Source: Oikopleura dioica (Eukaryota > Chordata > Appendicularia > Copelata > Oikopleuridae). Taken from it: a stretch of DNA of 64,000 bases. Positions within the stretch are counted from its first letter, which is position 1, and the number at the start of each line of letters is the position of its first letter. Positions 23,003-37,999 of this stretch are shown here, piece by piece. The notes beneath the pieces were generated by a model. That model was not told the origin of the DNA, did no database searches, and saw only the letters and a program-made list of their open reading frames with translations. The translations under genes and the position numbers were made by a program. The stretch spans positions 11,912,501 through 11,976,500 of the forward strand of contig OU015568.1 of the NCBI GenBank assembly GCA_907165135.1, written 5' to 3'.

Positions 23003-26000
23003 TTACAATTCATCGTAATGACGAAGCTGGGCGCCGTATTCGGTCGCGTCAGAGTCCACCCAGAGGTCGTGGTTGTCGACGATTTCGTCGGGAGTAAGTC
23101 GCTCGTCTTCGTCTTCGTCGCACATGTCGATCAGATGTTCGGCTTCGTCGATGGCGATTTCTGTGTTGTCAGGAGAGAGCTAGGAAAATTAATCAAAATT
23201 GGGCTCAATTTGATCAAATTTAGATGGATATTGACATTTATCAAGAAGATTCTTCTCAATTAAGCGATTTCTTACCCAGAAGATAAGCTCATCAGCCTCA
23301 ATAAATCCATTGCTATCTCTGTCGTATTCGTCCTTGAAGCGGTCGGTCTCCAGTTCCATGAATTCTTCGTCGACATTTGATGGCTAAAATCATCCATGAG
23401 TTCTCATCAACATGTATTCACTTACAGTTTGATGCCAATCTTTGAGATATTCTTGGAGAGAAATCTTGCCATCTCCATCAGTATCGACAGAATTGAGAGC
23501 TTCTGCGAGAACTGCTTTTTGATCTCTTCATTCTTCAGGGGATTCTTGAAGTAGACAAATTCTTCTTCGGTGAGTTTTCCGTCGTGGTCAACATCGGCAG
23601 CGTCAAAGCGAGCCTTGTCTCGGTTGTACATTTTGTTGTATTCCTACGAAAATTGTTTTAACCGAAGAATACTGATAGTTTCATCCGCGCGTTAATTTTT
23701 TGAATGTGCAAAAATCAAGCGGATAATCACCAGTTAGTATGTCACCAAATGGAAATAAATAATCTAAAAAGTCTTGGGCCTGATTTAACATTTTCTAACA
23801 TTCAAGCTATTTCTTAAATTTTCGCTTTTGACATGCTTGGGCACCGTAAAAAGCCGCCGAACAGTCGGTTGCTTTCCAAAAAAGGCTAACAAGCATGGCT
23901 CACTTGATAATTATCGGACTCATTCTCTCGCTCGTCCTCGAGATCAGACTCGTTCGTAGGATCGAAGCTGTAATATTCTTGACAGGTCTCGCCCCATGTC
24001 ATGAAAGAATCTTTATCAAGGTCTTCAAAGGAGAAATCGTCCTTTGCATCGACGCCCTCGATGTTGATTATGGAGACTAAGGTCCAAGCTAAACAAATTT
24101 CATCAATTTCGCTCAATTGAGAAATGAGGATTTTTGATTGGCCAGCTTTAGAAATCGATGTTTTTGATTGGTCAAATAAGGAAGTTGGGTTAGTTGTTGG
24201 ATAAATATGAAAGACCACTTATTCGGGCCTCCAGGTTCCAATAACAAAATCAGTGACATTAAAAAGCATCAAAGTTTAATTCCGGAGCCCTGGGCCGTCC
24301 TAATTGCTAGGCATCGTGGCCTTGTGATGCAGCATTAAATTTCTCTCTTGGCATAAACAACATAACATTTTGTAAACAAATCGAATGCCAAATCAAAGAC
24401 CACGAACCAGAAAGAGATTATAATTTCTTGTATTTACGCGTTCGTTAACGAGGACAGAGTCCTTTAGGTGTTTGTTTAAATGCTTGGGTTCGTCGATTTC
24501 GTAAAAATCGACAATCCAGTCATGAAACGAAACTGGCTCTTTGGAGGGAATGTTGCCTCCGTTTCGGCGGATCGTCGCGAACTCCGATTCCGCCTCTTCA
24601 GCCGTTTCCGACGCCATTACGCCGGTAACGCACCACCCTAAGAAAAGCCAACTGTTAGCCACTATCTTATCCGAGTTGTTTCCCCTATTCTATCCTCTAG
24701 CTCGACCATTCTAGCGCTAATTTGTTACGGGACGAAAGCTGGAAGCACTGAGCTCCCCATCAAGGGTCTGCCGGTAGAAAAATTTCGCATGAGCCCTCCA
24801 CTCGTACGCGAAAGTCTGCCCCTTTTGATTGTAAAAGAGCAGCTTATGACTCTCATCGATCGACATCAATGAGTGAATGCACCAAACTAAAAAGTAAAAA
24901 TTCAATCTAATGTTCTACGGGTCAAAAAAGGGGTAAAAATTAGCCTAGGAAGTATTTTAGGGATTCACATTATTGCGCTGGTTGAATTTAAGAATCTGGT
25001 CTTCAGATTTGCTCCTAGGCTTTGCTACATGGTCCTCATCGTCAATATGGATATTCCAATTGGTGAAAACGTACTCCTTCCAATTCACCGTCTTTCATTT
25101 CAGTGTCTCGAGCAAACCCACTAATCCCCCGCCGCCCTCACGGTTAAACCCTTCCTAAGCCGACCGGGGGATAAGTCAAGAACAGAACAAAAAAATTTTT
25201 GGAGACACTTTCATAATCGCCAGCCTCTTTTTTCGCGGCGAAATCATCGGGGAAGCCGCCTCGCCCAATGTGAATATGCGAATGGAACTCGAGGGACAAG
25301 TTCTCTGACTCGAGATTATAAACCGCTCCAAGGGACCAGCCTGAAGACGAATTAGAGGTGGATAATTTGAGATACCCAAAAATGAATGGATATGAAAAGG
25401 GGGAAATCGAAGATTTTCTTTTTGAGAAAGTCTTCAATTAGAACGCAAAAAGAGGCTTTTGAAAAGCTATTGGGCTTTGGACGTGATACTGTTGGTGCTA
25501 GAAGAATGTCAAGTGATTTCATGAAAATTGACGCCAAATGAAGATTTCTTCATTATGGCAGTTGTTTAAAATCTCAACTACAGCCGACCTTATGGAACCT
25601 CCAAAAAGCCGGCTATAGTGTGCGAATTTCAAATTTTGTTGATTTTGAAAACACTCTCACGTCGTATATGGAGTCGTCTTTGTCAAACGGCTCGGCCTCG
25701 TCGCCGTAGAAAATGTGCCCGTAAATATCGTCCGTCAGATGGACGAAGTCTACTCCGAGTTGCGGAAAGTTCCCCGGTTGATAAAACAACGAGAAAGAAT
25801 ATTAATCCTCTATTTGTGCCACCAAATAGTGACCTATTTACGAAAATAGGTTAAACTCGTTTTAACCTGTTTGTCCTCAATGAGGAGGCGAAAATCTCCC
25901 GCTGGTGAAACGACAAACAGATCGTTGTTTTGTAAATAGAGCATGATTTTTATAACACCAAGCGTGTTTAAAAATTCGGGAAATTCCGCAACCGGTACGG

Positions 26001-26406
26001 GCCTAAACCGCTAGCGCCATCATGTAGAAGGAATTCGTAGTCTTCACGGCCATCCTTTCCCTGGATGTTATAAATGGAGACCAGTCCCCAACCTGGGGAG
26101 GTAATTTGTTTTCAATTCGCAAAGAAAAAAAACGATTCTACTGTCTTTCTAATTCTACTTACTGGTGAGTTCTTCTTGGTCAACGTATCCGTCGCGGTTG
26201 TGATCCATTCGAACGACGAGTTTTCTGAGTCTTGCCTGGAGTTCGTCGTCTTCCAAATCCCAAGGATCCCAATCATCTTCTTCTTCGTCGCCGTGGATGA
26301 CCACGTCTCGGTCGAATTTCAGACGATTCTCCATCATCTTCTGTTTGATGTCTTTGCATTCTACCTCCGGGGGAGTGAGGAGCAAAAGAGCACCAAGTAA
26401 TTTCAT
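23003..26406 (-). CDS. Reticulocalbin/calumenin-family ER EF-hand protein with a mutually exclusive exon array
   Basis: CREC-family luminal calcium-binding protein. Exon 1 (26406-26163) encodes a signal-like start (MKLLGALLLLTPPEVEC), an acidic segment and EF1 (DHNRDGYVDQEE). The constant 3' exons are 23643-23426 with EF3 (DVDHDGKLTEEE) and EF4 (DTDGDGKISLQE), 23383-23276 with EF5 (DRDSNGFIEADE), and 23179-23003 with EF6 (DEDEDERLTPDE). The protein ends in HYDEL, an ER-retention-type signal like the HDEL of vertebrate reticulocalbins. EF2 comes from one of five alternative modules between 23904 and 26092. Exon 23643-23426 is one base short: EF3 and EF4 are in different frames, and one extra A in the A5 run (T5 on the plus strand at 23516-23520) restores both the frame and the phase of the next exon. 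The start follows a TTTAG acceptor. Confidence 0.9.
23904..24088 (-). other. Alternative module A (EF2 variant, calcium-competent)
   Basis: 185 nt, phase 1 in, phase 0 out, flanked by TTTAG and GTGAGC. Encodes TWTLVSIINIEG, then an EF loop DLDKDSFMTWGE with acids at positions 1, 3, 5 and 12, then a long acidic tail. Aligns to the EF2 region of calumenin (W, then DxNxDGxxSWEEY). Confidence 0.85.
24438..24637 (-). other. Alternative module B (EF2 variant)
   Basis: 200 nt, phase 1 in, phase 0 out, flanked by CTTAG and GTAAAT. Begins RWCVTGVMAS and contains KEPVSFHDWIVDFYEID where the EF2 loop end and exiting helix lie; the calcium ligands are mostly lost. Confidence 0.8.
24729..24886 (-). other. 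Alternative module C (EF2 variant)
   Basis: 158 nt, phase 1 in, phase 0 out, flanked by TTTTAG and GTAACA. Begins IWCIHSLMSIDE and contains YNQKGQTFAYEWRAHAKFFY at the EF2 position; no acidic loop ligands remain. Confidence 0.8.
24969..25340 (-). other. Alternative module D, two exons (EF2 variant)
   Basis: Exon Da 25340-25207 (134 nt, phase 1 in, 0 out) begins SWSLGAVYNLESE; exon Db 25091-24969 (123 nt, phase 0 in and out) begins TVNWKEYVFTNW, matching the end of EF2. The combined loop near GDYESTVNWKE keeps some acids but lacks a ligand at position 1. Confidence 0.75.
25661..26092 (-). other. Alternative module E, two exons plus an optional micro-exon (EF2 variant)
   Basis: Exon Ea 26092-26009 begins SWGLVSIYNIQGKDG and ends in phase 1. 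It can join Ec 25752-25661 (giving ASVDFVHLTDDIYGHIF, with the Tyr-Gly of the calumenin EF2 helix) or the 35-nt Eb 25901-25867 (giving SAGDFRLLIEDKQ). Both are flanked by AG and GT and both end in phase 0. EF ligands are lost. Confidence 0.65.
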
Positions 26407-27338
26407 TTTCAATCTAAAGATTAAATTTTGAAATGACCAGGATTGCGAGTTTCGTTGATTTTGCTCTATTCTGAGCATGCTTGTTGTGAAAACAATCATT
26501 CCATAAACTCTCTGTGAACTTTCTTGTCTTGAATACTTAGGTCTAAATAGTAGCAAGGAAGTTTTGGAAGAAATTAATAAAATAAAGCAAGTTGATATTT
26601 TCGCTGAAAAGAGGGTTGTTTGTCTCTCGGTACCGGATCGCCGGTAAAGTGTCGGCAAAAATCGGCGGTGGGTTGAAGTTACTTTTAGGCCACGAAGCCT
26701 ATCCTCCTACTCAGCTCAAATCGGTCGCCTCGCGGGCAAGTGGCTCAAGCTTTTTTTGATGTCATTCAAAACTAAATTAATTCGGACGAGTGATGTTACG
26801 ACACTTGCTAATGTATCTGATCATAATTCATGAAAAATAAATAAAACAACAACCGCTTCAAATGATAAAAGTAAAGAGTCACAGCCTAACTCTCTATTGA
26901 TAGCTTTATTCGATAAACTATTAGGCAATATTCTCTATTAAAGTATAATTTAATACTTTGAGCAAAATTATTATTGAAAAATCAATCATTCAAATGATTG
27001 AATCAATCATATAAAATTTTTGAAATTGTTTAAATAAAATGATCATTACAATTAGAGATTCCGAATAAATTGTTCAAATTCACTATAATACAATAAATTA
27101 CAGTAAATAAATAATATGGCGCTTTCCTCTTTTTCTCTTTTTTGGCGAAAAATGGGTCGTTCGCGTCGTGAGTAAATTTGCGCGAGCTCTGAGTCACTTC
27201 AACTTCAATTTCTTGTTTGTCGTTCGTTCCATCTTTTTCGTGTCCCGAGAGAATGTCGACTTGATTACAATCATTCTGTCTTTTATGCGAATCTGGGAAA
27301 TTATCAAGTTCAGAGCGCGCGATTTTTTAGAGAGGAAA
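26407..27338. promoter_or_regulatory. Divergent intergenic region, probable bidirectional promoter
   Basis: AT-rich space between the diverging reticulocalbin-like (minus) and thioesterase (plus) genes. No further exon seen. Promoter role is inferred only from orientation. The frames overlapping 26407-26658 lie 5' of the reticulocalbin start and are not conserved. Confidence 0.4.
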
Positions 27339-28294
27339 ATGTGGAGAAACGCGGCCAGGCAAATTGGAATTATCAAAAACCATCCTTTTCATCCATGCTT
27401 TCAGATTAAAGCTGATCAGCAAGCCAAGGTACGTTTAACGATTCTTAGTCAATAAGAAAAACATAACAATTTTTTTTTTCGACTCGAAAACGCGAAAATT
27501 ACGTCCTCGCCAGATCAATTTTCCAATAAAAAAAGTCATTTTCAGGGAGTCGTTTTCTTCATGCACGGCCTTGGCGACTCTGGAATGGGCTGGGCAGATG
27601 CCTTCGCCAATTATTGCGCCGATCCAAATGTCAGATACATTTTCCCTTCAGCTCAAGAAATGCCGGTTACGCTGAATATGGGAATGCGAATGCCAAGTTG
27701 GTTCGACATCAAAGAACTTTCTGCTTCCGCGAGTGATCGTTACGATTTAGGTAAAAATACCAAAAAAAGGGTCAATTGCTTATTTTGTTTAGATCAGTTG
27801 AATAGAACGTCAGAAGAATTGGTGAAGATTGTCGACGATGTTTTGGAAGAAGAAGGTCTTGGGCGAGAAAATTTAGTTATCGGTGGTTTCTCACAAGGTG
27901 GTGCTCTTGCTCTGAATATTGCGCTAAATCATTATGATAATGTGGCTGGAATTCTAGCGATGTCGACGTTCCTCCCTATCGAAGAGGTAAATGAGAGGCC
28001 TTTGATCTTTTAATATTCGAAAAGAAATATTAAATCATTATTCAGAGTCACGAAATGCTCCAGAAGTTCCTGAACAAAGAAAAATCCCTCCCCGGTCCAA
28101 TCTCCCAGCATCACGGAACTGCCGATGGCGTCCTTCCTTTTTACTTCGCCCAGCAGTCGGCCGAGTTCTTCAAGAAAGTCGCTGAGAAAGAAGAAGACTT
28201 TCAGTTTTTCTCCTACGAAGGAATGGAACACTCAAGCTGCTTAGAAGAGCTGCAGAATGTTAATGATTTTGTCAAAAAAGTTCTCAAACTGTGA
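27339..28294 (+). CDS. Acyl-protein thioesterase (LYPLA1/2 family)
   Basis: Alpha/beta hydrolase that removes palmitate from proteins. Exons 27339-27428, 27546-27750, 27793-27986 and 28046-28294. Motifs: FFMHGLGDSGMGWADAF (oxyanion region), MPSWFDI, nucleophile Ser in GGFSQGGAL, catalytic Asp in HGTADGVLPF and His in YEGMEHSS. Length about 245 residues, close to the family. The first 30 residues are basic and acid-free (MWRNAARQIGIIK), possibly an organelle-targeting or membrane-binding addition. Start follows a TTTTTTAG acceptor at 27330. First gene of a probable operon. Confidence 0.93.
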
Positions 28295-28357
28295 TTTCTA
28301 TTTATTTAAATTTCGCAGCGTCAAACTTTCGTTTTTTTTCAGATAGAAAAAAAAGGG
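28295..28357 (+). promoter_or_regulatory. 63-bp intercistronic spacer with trans-splice acceptor
   Basis: Between the thioesterase stop and the next start. A long pyrimidine tract ending TTTTTTTCAG lies 16 nt before the downstream ATG. Such spacing and sequence is the standard form of a tunicate operon spacer. Confidence 0.65.
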
Positions 28358-29113
28358 ATGAAAACTAAAGCCATTCGCTCGAATTCTCGAAAAGTCCAAA
28401 AGAAGGTTCCGACAATGCGTCGGAAAACAGAACTTCGTCAGAAAACCAACGAGAAACTCCTTCCACCAGAAGAGCTGAAAGCTCTCTACGTGAAGAGACA
28501 ACAGAAACTCGAGCAGAAGCGAATTTTCATCGAAAAAATTATCAAACGGCTTCGCAACGCCTCGAGAAGTGGCCACGTCGAGCACATCAACAAAATCTTC
28601 AATCAGATGAGGATCAAGGATCATATCAACGCTGGAACTAGTCAAGGGCTCACTGGTAAGACAAAGCAGTTTAGGAATGATATCATTCATATTCTAGCGC
28701 TTCACTGGGCCGCGGCAAGGGGTCATTATGACATCGTGAAACTCCTGGTTGAAAATGGAGCGAATCCGACTTTGCTGACAGCCCGGGGAAAAACTGCTGC
28801 GGATTTGACGAGATTCCGTGATGTCAAGTAAGAATCCATCATGTTTTCTCTAACCTTTTACTATCTCTTCAGAAAACTCCTCCTCGAGGAAGAAGATCGT
28901 TGGGTAGACACACACGGGCGAGCGAAACCAATTTTCAACCCCCATTCGAAGCCAGACCCACTCGACGCTTACGACGAATATATTTCCGGACTGGAAAAAC
29001 AAATCATCGACAACGACACGCGCAAGGGAAAAATTCGAATGGACCCGAGATTGAGAAAGAGCACAAATCTCCTCGCTCTGACTAGGCCAACAAATCTTCC
29101 TGGACTCAAATGA
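28358..29113 (+). CDS. Ankyrin-repeat protein, basic N-terminus
   Basis: Exons 28358-28655, 28698-28827 and 28873-29113, all in phase; about 222 residues. A very basic N-terminal third (KAIRSNSRKVQKKVPTMRRK) is followed by a helical Glu/Lys-rich stretch, then ankyrin repeats (LTALHWAAARGHYDIVKLLV, NGANPTLLTARGKTAADL) and a C-terminal helix with DAYDEYISGLEKQI. No specific orthologue recognised. Probably co-transcribed with the thioesterase, 63 bp upstream. Confidence 0.85.
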
Positions 29114-29375
29114 TGAGTCGATTCATCCTGTAAATATACTCAGTCTACTTCAAGTTCGTCTTCTTCCGCATAAAATATTTCTTCAACAAAATACTCATTC
29201 ACTGTCTTTACAATTCTTCCGAAAACTTATCGTATCTCTGCCTCCCATCAATCTTCCTTCATAATGATTGTACAAACCATCATTCGTGAATAAAATTCTA
29301 GATACTCAAAATGCATTTTTTGTTGCTTTTTTATGCAGTTACTAATACAGTCAGCATTTTCTTTTTCGCAGGAAT

Positions 29376-29918
29376 ATGCCATTTTACGCGAGACCTAATC
29401 AGTTACAGCTGGACAACCGAGGATATTACATGGATCGCCGTGGTTTTTACGTGTGTTATTGTGATGGTTCATCCTTCAATAACAATGATGCTCGTCGACA
29501 ACTTTTCTCTGGCTATGGTTGCTTTTTTGGGCCAGGTCGTGCCATTTCTCAGCATTCCGACTTCGACGACCGATACTCCAACACAAACAATTTCGCCGAA
29601 CTGTTTTCAATTGTTATGGCTCTCCGGTAGCAATTTATTAACATGAATCTTTGTTGATGGGTATTTAGTCACGCGGTAAAATTCGGCTTGTTTTACGTCC
29701 AGGTTCGCAGCGACTCGACTTGGTGTGTAAATTGTTTGAATGGCGAATGGAACCCAAACTGTCATCTCGACTTGTTTGACGAAATCCAGTATCTCTGTGG
29801 CTGCTTGAATCAGGTGGAATTCTGTTTTGTTAGAAGAAATTCTGAGTATGGACATCAACAGGCGAACGAATTGGGTTCGAGCTTCAAATACAAATATAAA
29901 TGTCATATCCTTCTTTAG
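29376..29918 (+). CDS. Stand-alone RNase H-like protein
   Basis: Exons 29376-29626 and 29669-29918, about 166 residues. The order of features fits the RNase H1 fold: YVCYCDGSS (first Asp), GYGCFFGPG, NTNNFAELFSIVMAL (Glu helix), RSDSTWCVNCL (second Asp with neighbouring TWCV), and RNSEYGHQQANELGS in place of the usual VxGHxGxxGNExAD. The final acidic residue would be Glu rather than Asp. No N-terminal hybrid-binding domain. The similarity is distant and was judged by motif order; it could instead be an RNase H-fold protein without activity. A TTTCGCAG acceptor ends 5 nt before the ATG. Confidence 0.6.
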
Positions 29919-30189
29919 CGCAACGCGGAGCTTCGAGACACCAGAATCGCTTCTACGCAAACTAGTATTTTATTATCATATTTTCCATCGTTTTGTTAAT
30001 TCAAAGCTGTCTCTCTCTCTCATTTTTATGCATCACTCATTTCCAGACAATAGGCGTGTTATTATCTCTTTCTTTCAATTTTCACTCAAGCTCGACCCAT
30101 TGATCTCTTTCAAAGGTTTTGGGCGTAGTCTCTTCGCATTCCTCCCTTTTTGTCAACTCTAACAGAGGTGTGTTTTCAGAGAAAAAGTC

Positions 30190-31611
<1,422 letters not shown>

Positions 31612-31726
31612 ATCGAAAATCTGCTCAGAAAAAAAGTTTAAGTTATTGTTCACGAAAGTGAACCCAAGTTCCTTGCCTCCAAGTTCGAAGAAAAATCATA
31701 CGTTCTCATGTTCAAATATACACACC

Positions 31727-31732
31727 AATAAA
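31727..31732 (+). terminator. Polyadenylation signal of the thiolase gene
   Basis: AATAAA 116 nt after the thiolase stop and 28 nt before the TTCTTTAG acceptor of the next gene, the usual arrangement of an operon junction. Confidence 0.6.
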
Positions 31733-31775
31733 TTTGTAAATAAGAAATTTTGTTCTTTAGAAAAGGAAAGCCAGG

Positions 31776-32583
31776 ATGAATGCGCATATGCAGCAGCAAA
31801 TGCTCGAGCAGCAGCTCCTTCATGGTAAACTTCTTTAATTTTGAGCTGATGGTTTTATTTAAATTTAGCTGCCGAAGTTATGGAAGAACAGATCGACTCC
31901 GAGATGAAAAAGATGGACGAAATGGACGATGACGACATTGAAAAGATCCGACAGAAACGACTGAAAGCGATGCAACGAGCTCATGCGGCAAAACAGGAAT
32001 TCATCGCGAAAGGCCACGGTGGATATGACGAGCTCCCTTCGGAAAAAGACTTCTTTGATAAGGTCAAGGAATGCAAACGAGCCGTGGTTCACTTTTACAG
32101 GCCGACAACTCTTCGATGTGAAATCTTCGGTATGTTTCTTGCGCATATGTGTTTTTATAAAAACATCTTACAGACAAACATCTTGCTCTTCTGGCGCCAA
32201 AACACGTGGAAACTCGATTTGTGAAGCTCAACGCAGAAAAGTGTCCGTTTCTTTGCGAAAGGTTGAACATTCGAGTTATTCCTACTCTTTTGCTTATTGT
32301 TGATGGCAAAACACAGGTATCTATCACATGAAAACGATCACGAGTTTATCTATTTGTGAAGGAAAAAGTCGTCGGTTTCGACCAACTTGGAGGCCATGAC
32401 GAGTTCAGCACAGAAATGCTCGAGTGGCGACTTGGAGTATCAAAAGCGATCAACTACCGTGGCGACGTGAATCAGCCACCAGAGGATAAGCGAGCTCCAG
32501 CGCGCAATCCTCTTCATGCTAACCGCAGGATTAGACAAGCTGATGATTTTGACACCGATGAAGAGCTATTTGGCGACGACTAG
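31776..32583 (+). CDS. TXNDC9: TXNDC9 (thioredoxin domain-containing protein 9)
   Basis: Phosducin-like co-chaperone that modulates the CCT/TRiC chaperonin in actin and tubulin folding. Exons 31776-31824, 31869-32129, 32174-32316 and 32362-32583. The N-terminal helix (QQQMLEQQLLHAAEVMEEQI) is followed by GHGGYDELPSEKDFF, a thioredoxin fold without the CxxC pair (VVHFYRPTTLRCEIF, APKHVETRFVKLNAEK, IRVIPTLLL), EWRLG and an acidic C-terminus ending ELFGDD. Start follows a TTCTTTAG acceptor at 31760. Likely in one operon with the thiolase. Confidence 0.95.
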
Positions 32584-33000
32584 ACCGCCAGTTAGAGATT
32601 ATTTTGTAGACTTTCTCCTTTTCTTTCTCTTTTTACTTGTATTGTTATCTGTCGCTTATCAGTAGAGGTCCCTTTATATTTATTTAGTATTAATTGACCT
32701 ACATTCCTTTTGTTGATAACTGTAAATCATGATTTCAACCACTTCCAGTTATTACAGTAATACAGTTTATTTTTGAAGAAAATCAGGGCTTTAATTTTCT
32801 TCTGGCCTTTTATCAGGGACATTTCTTTTCACTGAGCCGAGCCTAATTGAATCACAATCGTGACCAATTTGATATCAACGAAGAAAATAAGCAAAATACT
32901 TGGCCCATGCGCCCTTAATTTTAACCTCATGAGATCGTCATTATTCCAACTCGAGACCTAAAATAATGGAAAGACTGTCAATTATGTAAGGGAAAAGCTC
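32584..33000. other. Intergenic; no gene recognised
   Basis: Pyrimidine-rich 3' flank of TXNDC9 followed by unassigned sequence. Confidence 0.4.
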
Positions 33001-33753
33001 TTCCCGAAAAACCTTTTCCAAAAGGTTATCGTTTGGAAAGAAGGCAACGTCACTCGGATACGTCATCTTGAGAAAAGCGAATTGATGATTTTATTCAGGC
33101 AGAGTGAGAAATCGATACTCGGATAATATCTCACCATATTTTAAGCTTCGAATTGCTATTTTTTCTTCTTTATGGAAAAATTTCAAACAGAGATTAATTA
33201 CTTATCGAGACAACTTACCAGTGCTTGGCAAATTCGAATTCTAAATGTAGCAGCGAGCTTTAGTCACCTGGTGTTATTCTTTCTCAAACGTCTGTGTGAT
33301 TTATTAAACAGCATGGCGAACTTTAAGCTGATCTGGTGAATAAATATTCTGGTACGCTACTAGAATCAAGGAGAATTAAGTTATACCCACAAAGCCATCC
33401 AAAACTTGGACTCGATTTATTCCCAAGCCATAATCATTTATCGTATAATAGGCGCCGCCACACGAGACATAAAACACTGCATAATGAAAACCAGGTATTA
33501 ATAATAATCTGAATAGCGACAGTAAGCCGGGACAACTCCGACAGGTTATTTTTACTTTGGCTGACACTAGCGTTGCGATTAATGTCGCACCTTGTCTACT
33601 GAACTGAAGGAAAATGTGCAAAATCGAAAAAATATATTCGGAGTTAATCTGAGCGGGCTTTGGAAATTGGATTATTCGCGGCTTGAGCAGTGTTGAATTT
33701 ATCAATATATAATCAATTAGGCGACGGGAAGGCACCCTTAAAATGGACCGCAC
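33000..33753 (-). CDS. Possible class B (secretin-type) GPCR exons, weak
   Basis: An open frame at 33753-33387 contains LFRLLLIPGFHYAVFYV, resembling TM6 of class B receptors (LLLIPLFGIHYxVF), and 31 residues later VLDGF. Removing 33386-33360 as a 27-nt GT-AG intron gives LDGFVVAYQNIYSPDQLKV, resembling the TM7 end (FQGFVVAxLYCF). The spacing matches the family. Possible tail exons lie near 33246-33208 and further 3'. TM1-TM4 were not found upstream, the intron is unusually short, and no start is visible. This may be a receptor fragment, a pseudogene or a chance match. Confidence 0.28.
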
Positions 33754-33759
33754 TGTACC

Positions 33760-34716
33760 TCGAACGAGGAAAATAAGATCAAATCAATTTTACTGAAAAT
33801 ATGCCTTTTCAAGATATCCAGTGAGACAAAATATTTAGAGATAAACTCCTGGTCTATTTCGGCTTATTAGAGGTATCGATATATTTTTAATGACTTAATT
33901 TGAGCTAGCTTTCATTTGAGTCATTCTCTTCTATGTCTTCACTTGTGACAGAAACTTAGAATAATTCAGAATAAAAATTATGAATTGGGAGATTTTAATA
34001 AAGAATAATAAAAATATAGAAAAATATTTTTGTCAATCCACTACTGAATATATCTAATATTGATGACGATATCGAATGGCCATGACGTGCACGTGGACAT
34101 TTGACCCATCGATACATTCCATTAAATACGCGATTTATATTGCAACAATATATGCTTTGAGCAGCGCTCCTTCAAAGGCCTCTTTGTGTCCCAAGAGGAC
34201 ACGCTGCACCTTGATTACCACAATCACCGTAGAAAAAACAGCGATCAACACGTTTTTTCATTTAAACTTTTTCTTTAAGAAAGTAACCAGAGAATTCAAA
34301 AAGAGAACATAAGACCGTCATATATTTTCAGTATATCCCGGTAAATCTCTTCTTTTTACAATTTTGAAAATTTGTATCAGCAGAAATTCAATTAAGATTT
34401 TTAAATAATTAAATTTTCAGTAGTTCAAAAATCTGATTATCTGTATCTCCTTACAAATTTCAATAGATGATAGTAGATTTACCGAATTTGCGTCATCCCG
34501 CGCGACCAGTCGGCCAATTAACCCGCTTCGCCCCTTGAATGGCCTGGAAGCACTAATTGGAAATGCTGTCTAAGCTTTCTCAATTACTCCAAAAGTAGCG
34601 GCATCAATATTCATCTACATTCGGCTACTGACTGAAAAGCCAAACATTTTTTCCGCGCTCCGTTTAATGCCCCTTACCAAAAAGATCTGGAGAGAAAAAT
34701 CTTGATATATTTTAGA
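33760..34716. other. Upstream region of the GRK gene; no gene recognised
   Basis: AT-rich. A minus-strand frame around 34250-34130 could encode a hydrophobic helix but has no splice context or similarity. The GRK trans-splice acceptor (TATTTTAG) ends at 34715. Confidence 0.4.
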
Positions 34717-37999
<3,283 letters not shown>

